Both the position numbers and the translations under genes were made by a program. The notes beneath the pieces were generated by a model that was not told the DNA's origin, made no database searches, and saw only the letters and a program-made list of their open reading frames with translations. A stretch of DNA of 64,000 nt from Bisporella sp. PMI_857 (taxonomy: Eukaryota > Ascomycota > Leotiomycetes > Helotiales > Helotiaceae). Shown here piece by piece: positions 23,656-34,466 of the stretch. Position 1 is the first letter of the stretch, and the number at the start of each line of letters is the position of its first letter. Location: assembly GCA_021307315.1 (NCBI GenBank), contig JAJSPD010000057.1:186001-250000 (forward strand). The letters are read 5' to 3'.

Positions 23656-25899
23656 ATGAGTCAATCTAAGCGTTTGATTCTCTGCTGTGACGGGACATGG
23701 ATGGACAGGTAACTCCTTTCCTTCCCTTTGCGTTCGATGGTGTTGATATCTAGAATAGTGATGATGGTTTCACGAAACCCAGCTTGATACCCTACGTCCC
23801 AACAGGTATGTCATATTCTGGAAGCCAATCCCCTCCTTTAAAATGTTTCCTAAATCATGGGACTTGAATCTTCGGGGGAATGTCTGTACTTTTGAATGTT
23901 ACATCATACTTTAAATTCGGGTTCACTGACTTCAAGGATTTAATATAGGTACTCTGCAGATTCCAAGCAATGTCACTCGTATTTCTCGAGCTCTCAAAAG
24001 AGTCGGGCTCGATGGCAAACCCCAAATCATCTCCTACCATTCAGGCGTTGGTACCGGCTCCAGCACCGTTGACACCATCACTGGGGGGCTCCTCGGTATG
24101 GGCATCAGTGAGAATATACGAGAAGTATATTCATTTATTGCTGCAAACTACATGGCTGGGGACGAAATAATCCTCATTGGATTCTCACGGGGAGCCTTCA
24201 CTGTCAGAAGTGTTGCCAGTATGATCCGGGATATTGGTCTGTTGAATCGTCGAGGTATGGAATACTTCTACCCTATATTCAAAGACCAGGAAAACTTCAG
24301 GAATGACAAATACAATGACATTTTTCCTACCATACCATTCGCCAAAAAGCCCGACAACCCCAGAGATTATAGGGAAAGACTAGAACAGGTAGGAAAGCAA
24401 TATCTATTGGTGCTATAAACTAATTTCAGTCAGGATGACTTGACAAGAGTAGTTGATCCAGACGGCTCTGTGATCAGGGTCCAAGCAGTTGCTGTATGGG
24501 ATACAGTCGGATCATTGGGTATTCCAAACATCGCACTGCTCTCGAAGCTCGGCCTACCACATTCCACGAGAGAGTATAGGTTCTACGACACCAGTCTTTC
24601 GAACATCGTCCGACATGCCTTCCAAGCTCTGGCACTCGACGAAACCCGTGCGCCGTTCAGCCCCGCCGTTTGGGAGAGAAAGAATATGGACAATTGCACC
24701 GTCGATCTCCGGCAGGTCTGGTTTCCTGGCGCTCATTCTAATGTTGGTGGAGGATATCCAGATCAAGAGATTGCTAATATTTCTCTCGCTTGGTTAGAAA
24801 ACCACCTCTCCCCTCGGATAATCTGCTCTTGACGATACTAACCACTGGTAGGATGATGGATCAATTAGCATCTATTGGCGTTACCTTCCAACCATCATGC
24901 ATCCAGAGAATCTACCAGAAAAATGCCGACTATTTCGAGAACCCGTCACAAATCCCCAAATCTTTACGAAGCCTCTTTTCTCGTCCTAACCCACAATGGG
25001 CAATCGAACCAATCTACGAAAAGCACGCACCAATCCGCCCTTTCGGTCTTGGTGCCATCGTAGAATCTAAGACCGGATTCTGGAACCTCGCCGGGAAAGC
25101 AACACGCACACCTGGCCTCTACATGCGTGCTGATCCCGATACTGGTGCTTCAACAGGCGTCTCAATGGTGCATACCAATGAGCGCATCCACAGCTCCGTT
25201 CGTATCAGATTAGATCTAGAAGGACTAGGGCCAGGAGATGTAGGGACTTATAAATGTCCTGCATTATTACAGAGTGGGCCATGGCGGCTTACGCAGAGAA
25301 GATTGAAGGTTAAAGACCCCATACCATGGGATGCGAGTTGGGGGCCAGAGACACCTGCTCCAGAGAGTCCACCTAACGAACGGAGGTGGGTATGGGAATA
25401 TGACGGCCCAGAGCACAGCGCACCAGAAGTGAGGGTCCTGGTGGAAGATAATATGGGACCTTACCAACGAGAGCTATTGCGATTAAGTACTCGCAAAGAA
25501 TCCCAGAAAAGCCGCCGTCGTAAAAGACGACGGACACCAAAACACAACGAAGAAAGCATTGTCTCACCGCCACCACCAAACGAGGAACTGCAGTTTAATA
25601 TCCGAGATAACCGTAGATCTTCCCGAAGATATCGAGACGACGCATCTATTGACGAACGGTCGCATCGAAGGCACGAGGAAGGACGGAGGTATGATGAAAG
25701 CCATGTACCCTCTCCCAGAAGGCGCGCGGGAAGGCTTGAGGAACCAAGACAGCGTGACGACGAGATCATTGTTGAGATCGAGGAAGACGAACCGAGTAAG
25801 GTGTATCGTAGAGCAGCATGGGAGCGTGAGAAATATAGAGATGGAGACAGAGATTCGGGGTTGGGAAGTATTGGGAGTGGGGGACGGGCGAGGTACTAG
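23656..25899 (+). CDS. DUF2235 alpha/beta-hydrolase-like protein with Arg-rich tail
   Basis: Five exons (23656-23708, 23759-23805, 23949-24388, 24434-24792, 24852-25899) give 648 residues. The DUF2235 domain begins at the N-terminus (RLILCCDGTWMD) and contains YHSGVGTG and the nucleophile elbow GFSRGAFT with Ser113. AVWDTVGSLG and the His/Gly motif PGAHSNVGGGY follow. This order is typical of fungal members and of the related bacterial Tle1 phospholipases. A lipase/esterase role is likely from the fold but unproven. After about residue 440 comes a non-domain region. From about 530 the tail is low-complexity, Arg/Glu-rich (KSRRRKRRRTPK and many RR pairs), probably disordered and possibly a nuclear signal. 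The acceptor of intron 1 (AATAG) and of intron 3 (CAGTCAG) were chosen because alternatives hit stops. The donor of intron 4 is the uncommon GTTAGA. Confidence 0.9.
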
Positions 25900-26164
25900 G
25901 TGTTATTCGATATTTAGATACGATTGGAAGAGGTTGTATGAAATTTTACTCAAACCGCTTAAATTCAGACAGATTATCAAGCCGTAGTATGGTCAGCCGA
26001 AGAGATCTCGATATATCTATAACCTGGAAAGATATTGAATCCTACAGTCGCAAGCAGATTTAAAATTTTGGTTATGCTAGAGCTTCTGACTGGCTATGAT
26101 GAGGACCTGGGTTAGAGCCAACATGTTACTTTTAACATAACGAACTATTGAACTCCACCTCAGA

Positions 26165-28305
26165 CTATTTATCAGTTTGGCATCGATGCACCACAACTTC
26201 GCCACAGTCCTCATTCCTCCCCTCAACATTACCGACAGGACTAACATATACACGGCGTCCATGTCCCCAATACACCCCTATACTTCCAAGCACCACAGCA
26301 GCCCACAACAAGGACGCCCAATTCTTGCCCACCTCGGCAGGGAAACAGCAAAACTCGATCGCGAACGAGCAGTAGCAGAACGCAAACGCATTTATCACAA
26401 AATCATAGCGGCCAAGAGACCACCTCGCAGGAGGGAGAGGTTGGGAGTTGAGGCGGGGGAGCAGGATACAGCTAATAGAGAGCATGTAGGTGGGGAGGAG
26501 GGCGAGAAGGACGAGCAAGATGATGGTCTTTAACGCGTAGGTTGAGATGAGGTTTATGAGGCAGAGGAGGGCGGCAAAGAGGGAGGTGAGGTAGACGGCA
26601 TTATCAGGGACGTTTTGTTTATAGTCCATCTATTCCCGCCTTGTCAGCATCTCCGTCACATTTCGTTCCTATGAGATACCGGCCTTGGCTATCTATTTTG
26701 AACAGGGAAACCCTCTAACCCTTGCGAATGCCCACAACTCTCCACTTGTACTAGCGAGCGCGGTAATGTTTCCTAGATAGAGCAGAATGAAAAGAATGAT
26801 CGTGAGAAGAGGGGCTACGGTTGTGCTCTTAGTATTTTAGAAAAGGATGAGATAGGGAACAGAGAATGCAATCGCTTCGTCCAATAGCCCGATGTGAAAT
26901 AGGACGGTGGTGAGCATGAGGATTCCGAGAGCGGCGTTAATAAGGTAGGAGTACCACATCGCACTAGGGAAATTAATGGAGGCGTCTCCGACTTCTTCAG
27001 CGATGTGGCAAGCGCTGTCAGATCCTGGATGATTGTTAGTTCTGGCTGAAGGACGATGAGACAGAGGAGGCGACAGGTACCGAGAACGCTGTAGAGAACG
27101 GCAACTTGAGATATGAGACATGAGGTCCCTACGCTCCTCCATCCTACATTGGTTTCTACTCATAAAAGTACCTCGCAGGCAGTATTTCTCGAAACCATAA
27201 ACCAAATCTACTCGAACCAGTTGTCAAAATTTAGATCAAACATGCAGAAAGGTCACAATGGAGATACTCATAAGCACAACAGTAACAATAAATCCAGTTA
27301 TATGGCCAAACAAGGAAATTGTCCCCATGTTTGGCAACACATTAGCCCCCACGTATCGAAGCCAATGACGATAACAAGGAAAGCAAGCATGATGAGCGCG
27401 TATCGCCAACTTGAAAATTGAAATTTGCCCTTCATAACCTGAACGATAGCTTCGACGAGAGTGGTCATAACGAACACACTACTTGACACGGCAGCTAGCC
27501 ATCCGAGGCTCGAAATCCGCCCTGTCTCAATAATCAGCTAGCTCTCAACCTGCGATGAGTTTTCTTACCGGCGGCATAGCTGCAGAATTTCCGGTATTGT
27601 GGCGGTGCGAACTCGGAAACCCAGTGGTATTGTCCTTGGGGATTCTCGATATCACTTCGCAGACACGGGCTTTACCACTTACCACCACCCGTCGGCGCGT
27701 TATCACAGCGCCCAATCAGCCCTCTCCAGTCTCGGCATAATTTTCTTCGTGGTTTCAATAGAAAGCTCTTGGGAGGACTAACATCGATGTCAGCTCAGCT
27801 AATGAAGCAACAACCGTGCCGAAACATATCAAGGTCCCGACAAATACCCAAAAGACGCCCGCGAGGCTTCCGTTTCTTAAGCCCAAGCTCAAAGATCTAC
27901 ATTCCATGGTCAATAGCATTTCTCTTTTACGTGATAGTTCATCAAAGTATAAACGTACACCAAGACAAACTCCCAAGTTGCCATATAAATCGAGATGAAG
28001 CCGAGGACGAATATGAAATTGAAGATTCTCTATATTATCATCGATCAATCTGTCCCATCATCCACTGGACTTATAGAAAACCGAGCCTTGAACTCTTGCC
28101 TCTTCCCCTACCTCCACACATCACAAAGATCATTCCTGGTATGACCATGGCCGTCTACAGACGATCTAGTCTCCGGATCGTGAGCACAAATGCCTTCTTG
28201 CTTGGCCGGAGGCGAATGCGAAGACACGTCATTTTTCCTGTGGTGATAATACGAGCATACATAGCCCTGTCCTCCATCAGGTAGAACGTTCAGTTCATAG
28301 TACAT
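26165..28305 (-). pseudogene. Amino-acid/GABA/choline-type permease pseudogene (APC superfamily)
   Basis: Pieces of one multi-pass permease follow in order: YMATWEFVLV, NGSLAGVFWVFVGTLICFG, GQYHWVSEFAPPQYRKF, TTLVEAIVQVMKGKFQF, CHIAEEVGDASINFPSAMWY, LYLGNITALASTSGELWAFA, NAVYLTSLFAALLCLI and LPPARWSLGRYD. This matches fungal GABA/choline-like permeases of about 500-540 residues. The reading is broken. TAA at 26837-26839 stands where Gln (CAA) is expected, and TAG at 26693-26695 where Trp is expected after the FPxSK segment. One base is missing in the G run at 27346-27350, and the acceptor before APTGGG lacks AG. Several ordinary introns are still recognisable. Both nonsense changes are CpA-to-TpA type, as RIP would cause. 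The N-terminus near 28305 is uncertain. Confidence 0.85.
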
Positions 28306-28703
28306 GCGGTTTTTCAAGAAAGGAAGAGGAGAAGGGAGATCACATTAAATTTGAAATGATTAAAAGATGCTGTGGGTAATTGAGGCTACTCGCTGCCTAT
28401 TTACGGGTCCTTAGCTAGACTTGTGGATGCTGCATAAAAAGGTTGGGACCTAGAGACCTAGTGGAAGATTTAGGATGGATTCATCACAACGGCACATTTT
28501 GCATGTACCTTACCAACTGTTTCTTGATATAAGATTGTCGATCCTGGGCTTAAATAGCATGTCAGTAGTTATATCCGATTATGTTGCGCGCAATTAAATT
28601 ATGTGCAATTTGCGTCCACTTGAGGAAAATTAAAAATATCTTACAGACTTCAACTTCAGCTAGACTAATCCGAATTGTCTTGTGTACATTTCTACTCCGA
28701 AGC
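28306..28703. other. Intergenic, nothing recognised
   Basis: About 400 AT-rich bases between the permease pseudogene start and the Apc4 stop codon. No motif of note. Confidence 0.5.
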
Positions 28704-31378
28704 TCATGACATCTGAGTATCTCCGTCTAACTCAGCACTGCCCTGATTGGTGGCAGGCAGCTTGAAAACTTTATAATGCAACTTATCCTCTGCCAAAACA
28801 AGCACTCTTTTCATGTCCTCCTTCCATCCGTATTCGGTTTGTTCGCGAATTTCTAGCTTCGCAGGTTTGAAAGTATCCTCGCCTGGAATTTTGTACTTGG
28901 AGAAGTGCTCTACTATGGAGGCGTTATCGAAGATAAACGGTGGTGGAATTTTCGCCTTGGGCCCGAACGGAGAGTACTCCAAAATACAATCGGGTTCATT
29001 TTTATAAAGGGGCCCTTTGTAGGGAATGCTCAGCAGATGTGTATGTCCTATGCTTGCTATATTGAGTTGTCCGTCTTTAAAATTGGACAGAACGGGTGGA
29101 TGCTCACCTTCAATCTCCCATAGAACTGATATGAAAATGTCGTTTGAAAACTTCACGTCCTTGATTTTGCCGCTTCCTAACTCAATTATGGAGAGTGTGG
29201 TCTGAGTGACCGTACTTATACCATTTTCTATCAACATAGCGACTTGATATATTTTTACTAATCCATATGTCAGACTAAATCAAGCAGATACAATCATATT
29301 ACACTAACACGTGTTTGATGACTTGTCTTGAAGAAAGACAATACTGCATATACACCTCAAATCCTTCTGCGACAGTGGTTAACCGATATGATTTTGGGGA
29401 AAGATAGACACAAGAGCAGACATACCGCTTGGCTCATTTTCATGTCCATCGGAGCACCTTCTTGAGCGACTCCCAAATCATGAGGTTTGCCGAACAAGAC
29501 ATTTCTCTTCTCGGCCTCCGCGATTTGCTTAAAGATAGCGCTTGCTTGCTGGGTCAGGTAACCGCACAGAAGGTGGATACGTAGTAGTGGCTTCATGTAT
29601 GGAAGACCTTGTTCCTGTTTCCGAAGCTGCTCTTCGAGAAGCACAAAAAGTGTTCCATCTCGACGTCCCGGATCTGCCAATGTGTTGAAGTCTTTGTCTG
29701 AATCGTCTGCGAAATATATTGCTAACGGGCTAGAATTCATGCTTGTCTTCAGATATAGCAGAACCTTCCCATGGTCTAATGAAGCCTCTTTCTCATTTGC
29801 CTCTTCATTTGCAGAACTGGATGTATCGGAAGCAAGTCTATCAATCTCATGCCGTAGCCAGGCTGAGAACGCAGCAAACAGATCAAGTTCTTCAACAGTC
29901 TGCATCAAAATCTTGGAGGCAACAAGATGCAAGCAAGCCACAGTTTGGGTGACTAGACTGATCTGCTGACTCGTGAATCCAAGGTTATCGTTCGAACCAT
30001 GAAACTTAGCGATTCCAGCAAACCTACTGAGAATGACCGAGCAGCGATCTAATGCAGGAAGCATATTCTCATGTACTAGGCGTCTGATATTTTCTAGGCC
30101 AGTTACTACAGCTTTATCCCAGCGTTTATGGCCCTTTAAATCAGCTTATACTTGTACATCAAGGTATCTAACTCACTCTTTCTGCTAACTCATCAACGAG
30201 CCACTCTCGCACGACGGGAAACATGTGACCAGTAGCGACTGCGTGATATAACGCCTGTACAATGTCCTTTCCTCCATCCTCATCCAGGGTTTCGTTGATG
30301 TTACGAATGAACCTTGCGGGCAAATCTTGCGTTCCTTTCCATTCACAGATTAGAAGAGTTTGAACGTGATGAATGTATCTAAGAAGGTTCTGGAGCGTTG
30401 TAGAACGTGACGCAAGTAAGGATAAATAATCGCTAGAAGCTGAGACAAATCGAAGATCCATAGGCACAAAACAGAGACTACCATCAGAATTAGGAGACCT
30501 CATAAGCAAAGCGTGTGTTGAGCAGTGCTGGTTAGACGCATGCAAGACTAGATAAGACGAGTGGCTTCCTATAATCACGGGCGAGAAAGATCCAATGACA
30601 AAGGAATCGTAGATGCTAAGGTGCAAACTCCCTTCTCGAGTGCCAACTATCATCACATCAACAGCGTCATTATCTTTCGGGTCAAACGGTCGAAACAGAG
30701 GATCTAATGACGACCTGGAGCTAAAGACCTCTTCTCTGAAAATAATCAGCAGAAAGAATATCAATGGGGAGGCATACTTACGAACTTCCGCTTGCCGCAA
30801 GTATGCTCAATTTGGGCAAGCTAATCTCGATATCTATTAAGGAAAGATCTCTGGGTAAATCCAGGTCCCCTACATTATCCATTGAGAGGCTGTCATCTCT
30901 CCGAAAGATGTCCTCCCACGAGGTAACGCCTTTCTTTCGTCTTAAGAGACTTGATTTTCTGCTTGTGTAATTGGAAGTCCATCCCATGCACGTGACACCA
31001 GTGACAGAATCTCCGGTGGTGAATTGATGTACGGTCTTGCTGCTGTCGGCGCCAACGAGTCTCACTGATCCATCACTCCAGGCGATTGCAAGCAACTGCC
31101 CTGCTCAGGATATTAGTATTTATCGCTGAAGAATTCTCGACAGAGCCCAAAGATGCTATACCATTCGGCTTCCAACGAATACTCTGCACACGTAGAGTTC
31201 CAGCCTTTTGTGTCGCACCATAGACTCTCTGACCATTGAGGCGATATATGAGGACCTGCTGATCTATGCTACCAAGAGCCACCAAGTCCATGGACGGACA
31301 ATACTTCAAAAGCTGATCATTTGCGGGTTGAGGCAGTGTCTTCTCACTGAGAAGCTCAAGCTCCAACCGTTCCTCCAT
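28704..31378 (-). CDS. APC4: Anaphase-promoting complex subunit 4 (Apc4)
   Basis: Scaffold subunit of the APC/C ubiquitin ligase, nuclear, linking the platform to Apc1 and Apc5. Six exons: 31162-31378, 30782-31100, 30177-30735, 29426-30133, a 22-base micro-exon 29345-29366, and 28704-29257, giving 792 residues. The N-terminal WD40-type region starts LLKYCPSMDLVALGS and continues through NGQRVYG, WKPNGQLLAIAWSDGSVRL and TGVTCMGWTSN. The middle APC4 domain has WLVDELAERGHKRWDKAVVT and RRLVHENMLPAL. Lengths of all exons sum to an exact multiple of three. The micro-exon (KDLRCICI) is inferred because a direct exon 4-to-6 splice shifts the frame. It is flanked by GTCGCAG and GTATTG. That junction is the least certain part. 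Intron 1 ends with a TACTAAT branch point near its acceptor. Confidence 0.9.
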
Positions 31379-31873
31379 TTTGATCGAAATGAAATACCAC
31401 AATCAAGTACATAGTTGCATATTCAAGGATGGAAGGAGAAGAAGTGTCAGGAAGGAAGCGTGCAGCGCGTTTGTGTTGGTCTGGTCCAAACTCGCTTAAA
31501 TTTCAAAGCGAGGGGAAGAGGAACGAGGACTTCGAATGCTAGGGCACATCTCCTATGATGTCTGCAGCATAACGATCAAATGTTAGGTCTTGTTTGTACT
31601 TGTATTAGCCTACCACTCATACTGCTAAGTACACACAAATGATAGAAAGATAAGCGGTTTACTGGCTCCGAGCTGCCAAATCGGGCAGCCGATTCGCTGT
31701 TTACAATCTATACACGTTGATGAGCGATAACATAAGAAGCCAGGAATTTTAGAGAGTATAACATTTCTGTGGATCATTGTCTCAATTGTTTGTCTATGGC
31801 AAGTCGCGCTGAATACCTATGACCAATATAATACCAATTCTACGCCATGCAGCCCAAACACTTTTGGAACCGA
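31379..31873. other. Intergenic, Apc4 promoter
   Basis: About 500 bases upstream of Apc4 and downstream of the delta-COP gene, both on the minus strand. Nothing further recognised. Confidence 0.5.
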
Positions 31874-33691
31874 TTATTCAATCAGATATGAATCAGCAAC
31901 GCTCTTCACTTCTTTAGAGAATGAAACGGATTGTTCCATCTCAACAAGCTTGACGTCGATTACCTAATTAAGCTTAGCAGTTACTTCTCGTGATTAGCTT
32001 TTCGCACTTACATCCACATCTATGAAGGGCCTAGTCTTGCCAAACTTGACTTGTATAGGGAAGAACTCGTTTTCGTCTCCTGCTTGAGCCTCGAACTCGA
32101 AAGAGCCGGTAGGGCTAGGTGAATTAGAATTAGCATTAGTAAAGGTAATATGAGCGTGGTAACATGCTAAGGAATAGCCAAGTTGCTGATGGGAATGTTC
32201 TCCTGAAGAGACACTTACTTGTTTTCATCAACCAGTCCAATAGTCCATTCCAAACTATCCCCAGACACTTCGTATGTGGCATCAAAACTCGACACGGCTG
32301 GCTCATTAGTTGTGTATGGAATGATAACGGTCACATCCTTCAACGAGTCGCCACCCGTGAGCTCATATTCAATCGTAACATTATAAGTATCGTCCGAGCC
32401 TGGATTGACCCAAACCGTAAATGTAATAGGGATAGCGCTTGTGTCCTCTACCTTTGGCGTGGCTCTCCAGCGCAAGACACCGACTGAATTGTTGACTGGA
32501 AAGCCCCTAGCGGTAGCGTTTGTCATTTGGATTGCCTTAGAGCTGGTAAAGAGCGCCTTGTCCACATTTGGATGAGTCCTGAATTGCGCACTATGAGCAG
32601 CGTTTGCTACAAGGTCTAACTTGACCTTGGTCATAGCAGGGTCGGATATGCGCAGTTGCAAGTCACCCTTGACTTCTATTGAACTGACAGCGCCTTCTCT
32701 CGAGAGTTTAGCATTTATAGTCTCCTGGATGGTAACATGGATGGAATCACGGTCCAACGAAGAAGACACCCGCGACTGTGTATGGGCGACTTCAGCTGGA
32801 GCCGAAACGGGGTTGTTTAGTACCAGGGGAGTGGATGTGGCTTCTTCAGCCTCTTGTCCAAGTTCTCCTCGAACACGCTCAAACATGTCTGTAGTCTTCG
32901 ACTTCTTGCCTAGCTGCATACCTTTGCCCTTCGATGCGCTTGATTTGAATGATTTGTTCTTCTCCGCCTCATACGAATCATATGTATCGGTAACAGTGGG
33001 ACGGGTAGGAGGAGTGTAGGTTGGGTATATAGGCGTCCGTGGTCCAGCATTTCTTCCACTTCTCGAGACTTCCTTCCGTTGCATTTCTAACTGCTTTGCT
33101 TTCCGCTTGCGCTCCTCGGTGGCCTCCAATTCTTTATTCTAGAAGCTATTAGCAGGAAAAAGGGTAAGTAGCAAGAACATGGTACATACCCGAGAGATGA
33201 TCTCCTGGATTCTCTCTTCATGACTCTCCATCTCCAAGAAAGTTTTGATCTGGCTGATTGTGAGGTTCTCCCGATATCCAAGTGTAACAAGCTCATCAAA
33301 AGCGCTAAGAAGTTCATAGGCATTTTTCAAAATCTCTCGCTCATCTAGCGACTTGCAAGTACTAGTGACAACCTGCGCGAAAAGGTGGAGGGAGTCGATA
33401 TCTTGGAGGATGTTGGATTGTCGGTTAGTGATGAGGACCATATAGAGCTCGTCCAGAGGTTGATACACAAATCGCACATTATCTTGCTCAACTGTAGTAT
33501 GCTGGGTTCCGGTATCTGCTAGCTTCGGAAAGGATGCAAGAAGGGCCTCGACTCTAGAACGTTGCATATCACGAAACTGTCTCGAGAGGACAGCTTTTCC
33601 CCCCCTCGTGCAAATGGAGGCTGCAAGGACGACCTATGCGACTGAATTAGTGAGGAATTCTTACTTCCGGAGCGCTGGAGTTGCGCACCAT
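31874..33691 (-). CDS. RET2: Coatomer delta subunit (delta-COP, Ret2)
   Basis: Part of the F subcomplex of the COPI coat, which carries retrograde vesicles from Golgi to ER. Exons: 33689-33691 (only the ATG), 33190-33633, 32219-33138, 32012-32114 and 31874-31963, giving 519 residues, the usual length. The ATG-only first exon is followed by a 55-base GTGCGC...CGCATAG intron. Splicing gives MVVLAASICTRGGKAVLSRQ, the invariant delta-COP start, whereas direct reading does not. A longin-like domain fills about residues 1-140. A Ser/Thr/Lys-rich linker follows. The mu-homology domain occupies about the last 250 residues (NSVGVLRWRATPK, FTVWVNPG, FGKTRPFIDVDV). The last exon ends SVADSYLIE. It is divergent from the acidic-protein gene. 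Confidence 0.95.
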
Positions 33692-34466
33692 CTTGACAAA
33701 CGAGACTTCTGCTCAAGTGTACTTTGCAAAGTGTTCTGGTTGTGCCCTTTGGGAATTGTTGTATGGTAGCTTTAGCTTTGTGGGATAGGACAGAAATCCT
33801 TGGCAGCCTCCACCACGCAAGGCTACGTAGTACTGTAATATGGAACGAGATATCGTCTAATACTTATGAACCAGTTACTGTACAAATATTTCCAGTTCAA
33901 TTATTGACAAATCCATAAGGACAGAAGTCGGGTATGTCAAGCCTCACAATTCTTTTAGTTCAGCTAACGTGTCTACTGTTTTTGTTACTTTAGATTTCTC
34001 CGTGTCTCGACTTTGGTACGGTGCCAAGCCGCTAACGACCTTCAGGCACCGTAAGGTACTTCTTTGAGTCCGAGAGGACTTTACTTGATCAATTTCATCT
34101 CTCATTCGAAACTCACCATCAGTCATTACGAAGGCTAAAGACCCAAGGCATACCTACGCATCACCTCCTGCTTGTGGATCTCTGGCAACGAAGTAAAGTC
34201 TTGAATCTTAATCGAGCTCTACGAAAGTGTCCCATCAGACGCGCTTTTATCTGATGCCTTTATTATCCTCCTCTACGACTTCTTTGCCATTCGCACGCCT
34301 ATCAGGAACCACAGCACCTTGACCACACGAACCATTTATCTGTAAAACCGCTCAACGCAAAGGATTCCTTCCCCTCTTGATTGTTCGATTACAAACCTAA
34401 TCCGGAAGAGTCCCGAGCCTACATATGCTGGCATTGCACTTCGGAAGCAATAGTACACGACCCATC
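33692..34466. other. Divergent promoter region
   Basis: About 780 bases between delta-COP (minus) and the acidic-protein gene (plus). It includes the 5' leaders of both. CT-rich tracts near 34250-34400 fit a fungal leader. No repeat or RNA gene was seen. Confidence 0.5.

Noticed and set aside
16690..28703. A biosynthetic or defence gene cluster around the kinase-like, DUF2235 and permease loci
   Set aside because: No backbone synthase, tailoring set or shared regulator is present. The genes look unrelated and one is dead.
34425..34466. Upstream ATG for the acidic protein
   Set aside because: The next in-frame ATG has better context and begins the acidic sequence. The extra 14 residues look like leader. 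Not excluded.
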